DNA of 64,000 nucleotides from Kineosporia aurantiaca JCM 3230 (lineage in GTDB: Bacteria; Actinomycetota; Actinomycetes; Actinomycetales; Kineosporiaceae). The translations under genes were made by a program, and so were the position numbers. The notes beneath the pieces are model-generated. The model worked only from the letters and a program-made list of their open reading frames with translations, did no database searches and had not been told where the DNA came from. The stretch spans positions 310,001 to 374,000 of the forward strand of contig JODP01000006.1 in assembly GCA_000719025.1 (NCBI GenBank), read 5' to 3'. This document shows, piece after piece, positions 53,233 through 59,814 of this stretch. How positions within the stretch are numbered: the first letter of the stretch is position 1; each line of letters begins with the position of its first letter.

Positions 53233-54578
53233 TGATGCAGAACGATCCGCTGTCCTGGGACGATCTCGAGGGCCACCGCATCGGGATCTACGGCCTCGGC
53301 CGGGAGGGGGAGGCGTCGTTGCGCGCCTGCCAGGCCCGGGGGATCGAGCCGCTGCTGGTGGACGACACCCCGCCGGCCGGGGACGTCGAGGGCCGCAAGG
53401 TGCTGGCCACCGCCGAGGGCGGGGCCGAGGCGCTGGCGGTCTGCGAGATCGTGATCAAGTCGCCCGGGATCAGCCGGTACGGCGAGACCATCACCGAGCT
53501 GATCGACTCCGGTGTGGCCGTGGTCGGCGGGCTCGGGCTCTGGGTGCAGGGCGCCGACCCGGACAAGGTCGTGCTGATCACCGGCACCAAGGGCAAGAGC
53601 ACCACCGCGGCGATCACCGGACACCTGCTCAAGGGCCTGGGCTACCGCACGCTGGTCGGCGGCAACATCGGCGTGCCGCCGTTCGACCCGGCCCTGGACC
53701 CGGCCGTCGGCGGTCCGGCCCAGGACTTCTGGGTGATCGAGGTGTCCAGCTACCAGGCCACCGACATCTTCGCCGCGCCGCACGTCGTCGGGATCACCTC
53801 GCTCAACCCCGACCACCTGCCCTGGCACGGCGGCGACCTGGAGACCTACTACCGGGACAAGCTGAGCCTGGCCGGCCGGCCGGGGGCCCGGTGGACGGTG
53901 GCCAACGGCGACAGCGCCGAGATCCGCGAGCGGGCCGACCTGCTCGGACCGCAGATCGAGTGGGTCACGGCGGCCGACGCGGAGCAGTCCTGGATCGACG
54001 AACTGGGGCTGCTGGGCGTCCATAATCGCCGTAATGCCGCCATTTCCCGGGTGCTTCTGCAGAAACTCGGGGTTCAGGCCGACGAGGCCGCGCTGACCCA
54101 GGCCGCGGCCGGGTTCGCCGGTCTGGAGAGCCGGCTCCAGCAGGTCGGCATGATCGATCAGGTCGGCTTCGTGGACGACGGGTTGTCCACCAACGTGCTG
54201 CCCACGCTGGCTGCGGTCGAGGCGTTCGAGGGCCGGCGGGTGGCGCTGATCGTCGGCGGCCAGGACCGCGGCATCGACTACACCCCGCTGGCCGAGGGCC
54301 TGCGCGGCCGGGACACCGAGGTGCTGGTGCTGACCATCCCGGACAACGGCCCGCGGATCGCCGCCGAGCTGAACCGGGCCGGCTGCGGCCCTCAGGTCAC
54401 CGTGAAGGAGACCCCCGGCCTGGACGAGGCGGTGGAGGAGGGCTACGCCTGGGCCCGGCCCAACGGCGTGGTGCTGCTCTCCCCGGCCGCCCCCAGCTTC
54501 GGCCGGTTCCGCGACTACCGGCACCGCGGCGAGGCCTTCGTCGAGGCGATGAACCGGATCTCCCGCCGGGCCGTCTGA
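53232..54578 (+). CDS. murD2: UDP-MurNAc-L-Ala:L-glutamate ligase MurD2
   Basis: This Mur ligase has 448 residues. The N-terminal UDP-binding domain starts GIYGLGREGEASLRACQA; the ATP site is ITGTKGKSTTAAI near residue 115-127; VIEVSSYQATDI and SLNPDHLPWHGG are MurD-type central blocks; and C-terminal ALIVGGQDRGIDY and LLSPAAPSFGRFRDYRHRG are standard. Position directly after murL indicates the MurD2 subgroup that adds L-Glu rather than D-Glu. ATG 53232 overlaps the murL TGA; a second ATG at 53235 is possible. A canonical murD probably exists in the division cluster elsewhere. Confidence 0.92.
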   Translation: MMQNDPLSWDDLEGHRIGIYGLGREGEASLRACQARGIEPLLVDDTPPAGDVEGRKVLATAEGGAEALAVCEIVIKSPGISRYGETITELIDSGVAVVGGLGLWVQGADPDKVVLITGTKGKSTTAAITGHLLKGLGYRTLVGGNIGVPPFDPALDPAVGGPAQDFWVIEVSSYQATDIFAAPHVVGITSLNPDHLPWHGGDLETYYRDKLSLAGRPGARWTVANGDSAEIRERADLLGPQIEWVTAADAEQSWIDELGLLGVHNRRNAAISRVLLQKLGVQADEAALTQAAAGFAGLESRLQQVGMIDQVGFVDDGLSTNVLPTLAAVEAFEGRRVALIVGGQDRGIDYTPLAEGLRGRDTEVLVLTIPDNGPRIAAELNRAGCGPQVTVKETPGLDEAVEEGYAWARPNGVVLLSPAAPSFGRFRDYRHRGEAFVEAMNRISRRAV

Positions 54579-54678
54579 CCGGGGCACTCACCCGATCGGG
54601 GGGTTGGCCGGACGGCCGCGGACGTCGAAGGGCTTGAAGGGCTCAACGGGTCCGCGGTAGATCCCGGGAGGACGACTC

Positions 54679-55620
54679 ATGTCGAACGGTAAGTTTCGTC
54701 TGGTCACGCGCAGCGACTTCGACGGTCTGGTCTGTGCTGTGCTGCTGCGGGCGCTCGACATGATCGACGAGATCACCTTCGTGCACCCGAAAGACGTACA
54801 GGACGGCCTGATCGAGGTCTCCGACAACGACATCCTGACCAACCTGCCGTACGCGGCGAAGGCGCACCTGGTCTTCGACCACCACCACAGCGAGACCCTG
54901 CGGGTGGGCGGCACCCCGACCAACCACATCATCGTCGAGGAGGCCCCCTCGGCCGCCCGCGTGGTGTTCGACCACTACGGCGGGCAGAAGGCCTTCCCGA
55001 TGGTCTCCGAGGAACTGATGCGGGCCGTCGACCAGGCCGACTCGGCGGACTACGCGCTCGAGGACATCCTCCGGCCGGAGGGCTGGACGCTGCTGAACTT
55101 CCTGATGGACAGCCGCACCGGGCTGGGCCGCTTCCGCGACTTCCGGATCTCCAACTACCAGCTGATGATGCAGCTGATCGACAGCGTGCTGAACGAGGCC
55201 ACGGTCGGGGACATCCTGGCCGAGCCGGACGTGGCCGAGCGGGTGAAGCTGTTCCACGAGCAGTCCGAGCTGTTCGTCGCCCAGTTGCAGCGGGTCTGCA
55301 CGGTCCGCGGCGACCTGGTCGTGGTGGACCTGCGGGACGAGGAGATCATCCACGCCGGCAACCGGTTCATGGTGTACGCGCTGTTCCCGCAGTGCCGGGT
55401 CTCCGCGCACGTGATCTGGGGCAAGCAGAAGCAGAACACCGTGCTGGCCGTGGGAAAGTCGATCCTCGACCGCACCTCACCGGTCGATGTGGGTCAGCTG
55501 ATGCTCAGGTACGGCGGGGGCGGGCACCACGCTGCGGGTACCTGCCAGGTGCCGCACGACGAGACCGACCGGGTGCTCACCGAGATCGCCGCCGCCGTCA
55601 ACGAACCCGCCCGCGTCTGA
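54679..55620 (+). CDS. DHH-family phosphoesterase (exopolyphosphatase-like)
   Basis: The protein has 313 residues; ATG 54679 follows GGGAGGACGAC. Metal motifs: RSDFDGLVCAVLL (11-23), FDHHHSE with Asp67-His70, and AVDQADSADY; the DHHA1 end is RYGGGGHHAAGTCQ. The fold covers exopolyphosphatases, oligoribonucleases and cyclic dinucleotide phosphodiesterases. The layout differs from NrnA/GdpP, so exopolyphosphatase-like activity is plausible but not proven. Monocistronic, followed by a palindrome terminator. Confidence 0.88.
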   Translation: MSNGKFRLVTRSDFDGLVCAVLLRALDMIDEITFVHPKDVQDGLIEVSDNDILTNLPYAAKAHLVFDHHHSETLRVGGTPTNHIIVEEAPSAARVVFDHYGGQKAFPMVSEELMRAVDQADSADYALEDILRPEGWTLLNFLMDSRTGLGRFRDFRISNYQLMMQLIDSVLNEATVGDILAEPDVAERVKLFHEQSELFVAQLQRVCTVRGDLVVVDLRDEEIIHAGNRFMVYALFPQCRVSAHVIWGKQKQNTVLAVGKSILDRTSPVDVGQLMLRYGGGGHHAAGTCQVPHDETDRVLTEIAAAVNEPARV

Positions 55621-55647
55621 CTCTCTTTCCTTCCCCCAAAACCTTTC

Positions 55648-55736
55648 GTGATCATGGACTTTCTCCCCCGTGATCATGGACTCCATGATCGCGGGGGTAA
55701 AACTCCATGATCACGGGGAAAGAAATCCATGATCAC
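55648..55736. repeat. TGATCA palindrome array (copy 3), bidirectional terminator
   Basis: Cores lie at 55649, 55671, 55708 and 55730, plus a TGATCG variant at 55686. The centre CCCCCGTGATCATGGA (55665-55680), one base, TCCATGATCGCGGGGG (55682-55697) has the same geometry as the array at 2171-2203. Arms read ATGGA/TCCAT here and ATGCA/TGCAT there, so paired positions covary. It separates convergent genes. Confidence 0.88.
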
Positions 55737-55750
55737 AAACGGGGGCGCGC

Positions 55751-56665
55751 TCAGGAGTGGGTCTGGAGCCATTCCCGGATGCGGTCGGTGGTCCACCGCG
55801 GTGCCTCCAGCATCGGCACGTGACCGACGCCGGTACCCGGGGCGAACGTCCACTGCTGATTCGCCGCCGCGGCCACCCGGGCCACCCGGAACGGCACCAG
55901 CCGGTCGCGGGTGCCGTGGATCAGCAGCACCGGGGCCTGGATCGAGGCCAGCAGCCGGGCGTACCGGCGGGCCCGGGCGAAGGTGAAGACCATCGAGCGG
56001 CCGGCCATCAGGAAGTCCCGGGCCGTCTCCTCGACGTAGCCGCGCCGCTCGGCCAGGGCCAGGTGCTGGTCGATCACGTCCTCGCTCACCCGGTCCGGGT
56101 CGTCGCAGCACAGGGTGACCAGCTGCATGGCCGCCCGGGAGCGGGGGATCGGGTTGCGGCGGCGGGCGATCGCCATCCGGGCCTTCAGCGGGAGCATGCC
56201 CTGCAACAGGTTCGCGGTGACCATCCGGTCCGGCAGCGCGGCGGTCAGCGGCAGCACCGGATCGATCAGGACCAGCTCGCGCACGCTCTCCGGGTGATCG
56301 GCGGCGACCATCGAGCTGACCATGCCGCCCATCGAGTTGCCCACCAGGATGGCCGGCTCCGGAGTCAGCGCGGCGACGAACCGGTGCAGCAGATCGGCAT
56401 TGCCCCCCACGCTCGAGGGCCGTACCCCGGCCGTGGTCAGGCCGAACCCGGCGAGGTCGACGGCCACCACCCGGTGCGTGTCGGTCAGCAGCGGGGCCAT
56501 TGCCGCCCAGTTGGCGTGCGACCCGCCCAGGCCGTGCACGAGCACGGTGAGCGGCGCGCCTTCCGGTCCGCCATGATCTACGTAGTGCACGGGGCCGTCG
56601 GTGAGGTGAACCCATCGGGACTCCCCCGCGTTGCGGGTAGCAGGGCGCACGGAGGTCTGGGTCAT
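55751..56665 (-). CDS. Alpha/beta-fold hydrolase
   Basis: The protein has 304 residues from ATG 56665, with GGAGG 12 bases upstream (a longer frame reaches 56734 but would overlap the divergent peptidase). Oxyanion motif VHGLGGSHANW (43-53), nucleophile Ser111 in VGNSMGGM, acid Asp in IHGTRDRLVPF and His in GVGHVPMLEAP form a complete triad. A helical cap (about 150-235) resembles lipase/haloperoxidase-like hydrolases. Cytosolic, substrate unknown. It is divergent from the M3 peptidase. Confidence 0.92.
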   Translation of the reverse strand: MTQTSVRPATRNAGESRWVHLTDGPVHYVDHGGPEGAPLTVLVHGLGGSHANWAAMAPLLTDTHRVVAVDLAGFGLTTAGVRPSSVGGNADLLHRFVAALTPEPAILVGNSMGGMVSSMVAADHPESVRELVLIDPVLPLTAALPDRMVTANLLQGMLPLKARMAIARRRNPIPRSRAAMQLVTLCCDDPDRVSEDVIDQHLALAERRGYVEETARDFLMAGRSMVFTFARARRYARLLASIQAPVLLIHGTRDRLVPFRVARVAAAANQQWTFAPGTGVGHVPMLEAPRWTTDRIREWLQTHS

Positions 56666-56727
56666 CTGATGTTTGTACCTCCGGTGCCACCGTTGAGCAA
56701 GATTGTGTTCTTCTGGAGGCAACGCAC

Positions 56728-58797
56728 GTGACACCTGAGAGTTCCCTCGATCCGGCGAATCCCTTCGCCCACGCCAGTGACCTTCCTTACGGACTGCCCC
56801 CGTTCGGGGCCATTCGGGAGGAGCACTACCTCCCGGCCTTCCGGGCCGGGGCGGCGGCGCAGCGGGCCGAGGTGGCGGCGATCGTTGCCGACGACCGGCC
56901 GGTGTCGGTGGCCACCGTCCTGGATCCCCTGGAGGCTTCCGGGGCCCTGCTGAACCGGGTCGCGTCGGTGTTCTTCAACCTGGTCGGCTCCTCGATGACA
57001 GACGGGCTGCGGGAGATCGAGTCGGAGGCGAACCCGCTGCTGGCTGCGCATCGGGACGCGATCGTGATGGACGCCGGGCTGTTCGCGAAGGTGACCGAAC
57101 TTTACGCGCAGCGGGCGGAGCTGCCCGAGGGGGAGTCCCGGCGGCTGCTCGAGCGGCACTACGACGACATGGTGCGGGCCGGGGCGGCGCTGCCGGCCGA
57201 GGGTCAGGAGCGGCTGCGGGAGATCAACCAGGAGCTGAGCCGGCTGGCCGCGACCTTCCGCGAGGACCTGCGTGCGGACACCAACGAGCTGGCGGTGCAC
57301 CTGGACGAGGAGGCCCGGCTGGAGGGTCTGCCGGCCGACGCGGTGGCCTCGGCCCGGGCCGCGGCCCACGAGCGGGGCCTTCGGGGCTACCTGCTCACCC
57401 TGATCCTGCCCACCGGCCAGCCGGCCCTGGCCACGCTGAAGGACCGGACGGTCCGGCAGGGCCTCTACGTCGCCTCGATCTCCCGCGGCCGTCGGGACAA
57501 CGCCTACGACACCCGGCCCACGCTGACCCGGATCGTGGCCCTGCGAGCGGAGAAGGCCGGGCTGCTCGGCTTCGCCAACCACGCCGCGTACGTCGTCGCC
57601 GACCAGACCGCCAAGACGGTGGACTCGGTGATGCAGCTGCTGACCGGGCTGGTCGGGCCGGCCGTGGAGAACGCCCGGCAGGAGCAGGCCGAGCTGACCG
57701 AGCGGCTGCACGCGGACGGGTTCGAGGGTGAGCTGCAGCCGTGGGACTGGGCCTACTACGCCGAGCGGGTGGCCCAGGAGCGGTTCGCCCGGGACTCGGC
57801 CGGGCTGCGACCGTACTTCGAGCTGAACTCCGTTCTCCGAGAAGGCATCTTCGCGGCCGCCAACGGCCTGTACGGGCTGAACTTCGTGCCCCGCAAGGAT
57901 CTTCAGGGGTACGAAGAGGGTGTGGACGTGTACGAGGCGTTCGACGAGTCCGGCGCCGGGGTCGGCCTGGTCCTGACCGACTGGTACGCGCGGGACGCGA
58001 AGCGCGGCGGGGCCTGGATGAGTTCCTTCGTCGACCAGTCCCGGCTGCTCGGGCACGCGCCCGTGATCGTCATCAATCTGAACCTCAACCGCCCCCCGGC
58101 CGGTTCGCCCACCCTGCTCACCCTGGACGAGCTCAGCACCGCGTTCCACGAGTTCGGCCACGTGCTGCACGGTCTGCTGTCCGACGTCCGTTACCCGCGG
58201 CTGTCCGGCACCAGCGTCCCGCGCGACTTCGTCGAGTTCCCGTCCCAGGTCAACGAGATGTGGGCCTGGCAGCCGGAGCTGCTGCGGCGGTTCGCCGTGC
58301 ACCACGAGACCGGGGAACCGCTGCCGGAGGCGGCGCTGGACTCGGTGATCTCGGCCCAGTCCTACGGGCAGGGCTTCCTCACCGTCGAGATGCTCGCCGC
58401 CAGCCTGCTCGACCAGGCCTGGCACCAGCGCGGCCCGGCCGATCCGGAGATCACCCCGGAGCAGGTGAACACGTTCGAGCGGCAGGTGCTGGCCAGCTAC
58501 GGCCTGGACCTGGACGCGGTGCCGCCGCGCTACGGAAGCACCTATTACGAGCACATTTTCGGCGGCGGCTACAGTGCCGGGTACTACTCCTACCTCTGGA
58601 GTGAGGTGCTCGACGCAGACACCGTCGAGTGGTTCCTGGGCGCCGGTGGCCTGACCCGCGAATCCGGTGAGAAGTTCCGCCGCGAGCTGCTTTCGCGGGG
58701 TGGCTCGGTCGACGTGATGGCGGCGCTGGAACGCGTACTCGGCCGTCCTCCGCGCCTCGAGCCGTTGCTCGAGCGGCGCGGTCTGCTGCCGGCCTAG
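56728..58797 (+). CDS. M3-family zinc oligopeptidase
   Basis: The protein has 689 residues from GTG 56728, with TGGAGG upstream. The length and the start (LDPANPFAHASDLPYGLPPF) fit bacterial oligopeptidase A/dipeptidyl carboxypeptidase. The zinc site is His474-Glu475-x-x-His478 in TAFHEFGHVLHGLL, with Glu503 in FVEFPSQ as third ligand. The late GGYSAGYYSYLWSEVLDAD block supplies substrate-binding Tyr/His residues. It degrades short cytosolic peptides. Its TAG stop shares the CTAG tetramer with the convergent NUDIX gene. Confidence 0.95.
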   Translation: MTPESSLDPANPFAHASDLPYGLPPFGAIREEHYLPAFRAGAAAQRAEVAAIVADDRPVSVATVLDPLEASGALLNRVASVFFNLVGSSMTDGLREIESEANPLLAAHRDAIVMDAGLFAKVTELYAQRAELPEGESRRLLERHYDDMVRAGAALPAEGQERLREINQELSRLAATFREDLRADTNELAVHLDEEARLEGLPADAVASARAAAHERGLRGYLLTLILPTGQPALATLKDRTVRQGLYVASISRGRRDNAYDTRPTLTRIVALRAEKAGLLGFANHAAYVVADQTAKTVDSVMQLLTGLVGPAVENARQEQAELTERLHADGFEGELQPWDWAYYAERVAQERFARDSAGLRPYFELNSVLREGIFAAANGLYGLNFVPRKDLQGYEEGVDVYEAFDESGAGVGLVLTDWYARDAKRGGAWMSSFVDQSRLLGHAPVIVINLNLNRPPAGSPTLLTLDELSTAFHEFGHVLHGLLSDVRYPRLSGTSVPRDFVEFPSQVNEMWAWQPELLRRFAVHHETGEPLPEAALDSVISAQSYGQGFLTVEMLAASLLDQAWHQRGPADPEITPEQVNTFERQVLASYGLDLDAVPPRYGSTYYEHIFGGGYSAGYYSYLWSEVLDADTVEWFLGAGGLTRESGEKFRRELLSRGGSVDVMAALERVLGRPPRLEPLLERRGLLPA

Positions 58798-59243
58798 AGC
58801 AGGTCGGCCAGGTACTCGGGGTAGATCTTCGCGCTGGTGGTCCGCAGTTCTTCGGCGGACCACCAGCGGACGTCGAACAACGAGTCCCGCTCCACGTCCG
58901 TCCAGCCGCTGCGGTCGAGGATCTCGCCCTCCACCGTGACGCCCAGCGTGGCCCGGTAGAACACCTCGTGCTGAAGGTAGGGCCGGCCCATGAAGCTGAA
59001 GCTGGCGGTGCGCTCGTGCACGATCGGGCCCAGCTCCCCGGTCGCCACGAACCCGGTCTCCTCCCGCAGCTCCCGCCGGGCCGCGCTCTCGGTGCTCTCG
59101 CCCGGATCCAGCCCGCCGCCGGGGGTGAACCAGTAGCGCCCGGCCCCCGGATCGGCCGGATCGCCGCCCTCCAGCAGCAGGACCCGGCCCTGGTCGTCGA
59201 GCAGGATGACGCGGGCCCCCTCGCGCCGGATGATCTCGTCCAC
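58794..59243 (-). CDS. NUDIX hydrolase
   Basis: The protein has 149 residues from GTG 59243; the open frame runs further upstream but that part overlaps ohr and has no similarity. The NUDIX box spans about residues 40-62: GGGLDPGESTESAARRE followed by LREETGF, with all catalytic acids. It should hydrolyse a nucleoside diphosphate linked to another group. It begins 14 bases after the ohr stop, so both are probably cotranscribed, perhaps for oxidative-damage clean-up. Confidence 0.92.
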   Translation of the reverse strand: MDEIIRREGARVILLDDQGRVLLLEGGDPADPGAGRYWFTPGGGLDPGESTESAARRELREETGFVATGELGPIVHERTASFSFMGRPYLQHEVFYRATLGVTVEGEILDRSGWTDVERDSLFDVRWWSAEELRTTSAKIYPEYLADLL

Positions 59244-59257
59244 CGCCCCATCCTGCC

Positions 59258-59698
59258 TCAGGCGACGCCGCCGACCAGCAGCACCTCCTGGCTGATGTTG
59301 CCCCGGGTCGCCCGCGAGTACGGGCAGCGCTGGTGCGCGATCTCGAGCAGGCGCTGGGCCGTCGCCGCGTCCACCCCGCCCAGTTGCGCCTCGATCCGGG
59401 CGGCCAGGTTCCAGCCGGCCTCCGGGTCCTGAGGATCCTCGATCAGGCTGATCGTCACCGAGACCGCCGAGTCGCTGAGGTCGATCTGCTCGCGTCGGGC
59501 CGTGGCCTTGAGCGCGCTGTGGAAGCAGGCGGCGTAGGCGGTGGCGAACAGCTGCTCCGGGTTGGTGCCGGGTCCGTCGTCGCCGCCGAGGCCGGCGGGC
59601 ATCGACAGGGCCACGTCGATCCGGCCGTCGTCGGAGGCCGCCCGCCCCTCCCGGCCGCCCCAGGCCGTCGCGGTCGCGCTGTAGAGAGTTCCGGACAT
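59258..59698 (-). CDS. ohr: Organic hydroperoxide resistance protein (Ohr, OsmC superfamily)
   Basis: The protein has 146 residues; ATG 59698 has AGGGGGA upstream. Ohr reduces organic hydroperoxides through two cysteines: Cys58 in YAACFHSAL and Cys125 in RCPYSRATRGN, both present. NPEQLFATAYAAC is the Ohr-type block. Usually it is regulated by OhrR, but no MarR-family gene is adjacent; the divergent gene is a LuxR-type regulator. Likely cotranscribed with the NUDIX gene. Confidence 0.94.
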   Translation of the reverse strand: MSGTLYSATATAWGGREGRAASDDGRIDVALSMPAGLGGDDGPGTNPEQLFATAYAACFHSALKATARREQIDLSDSAVSVTISLIEDPQDPEAGWNLAARIEAQLGGVDAATAQRLLEIAHQRCPYSRATRGNISQEVLLVGGVA

Positions 59699-59801
59699 CG
59701 TGTTGTCCCCCTGTGCCGAGAAGTCGTGGGCCCGTCATCCTTCCCAACTCGGGGCCGGACGGCACGTCGTGGCGACTCGTAACTCTTTGTCAGCAGACTG
59801 C

Positions 59802-59814
59802 TACGTTTTGTGCA
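59802..59814 (+). promoter_or_regulatory. Predicted leaderless promoter of the large LuxR regulator
   Basis: TACGTT (59802-59807) ends exactly 7 bases before the A of the ATG at 59814. No Shine-Dalgarno sequence lies between. Confidence 0.55.

Noticed and set aside
58794..59765. A 323-residue protein with an N-terminal extension to the NUDIX domain
   Set aside because: The extension lies wholly antisense-frame within ohr, has no similarity and no ribosome site; GTG 59243 gives a complete NUDIX protein.
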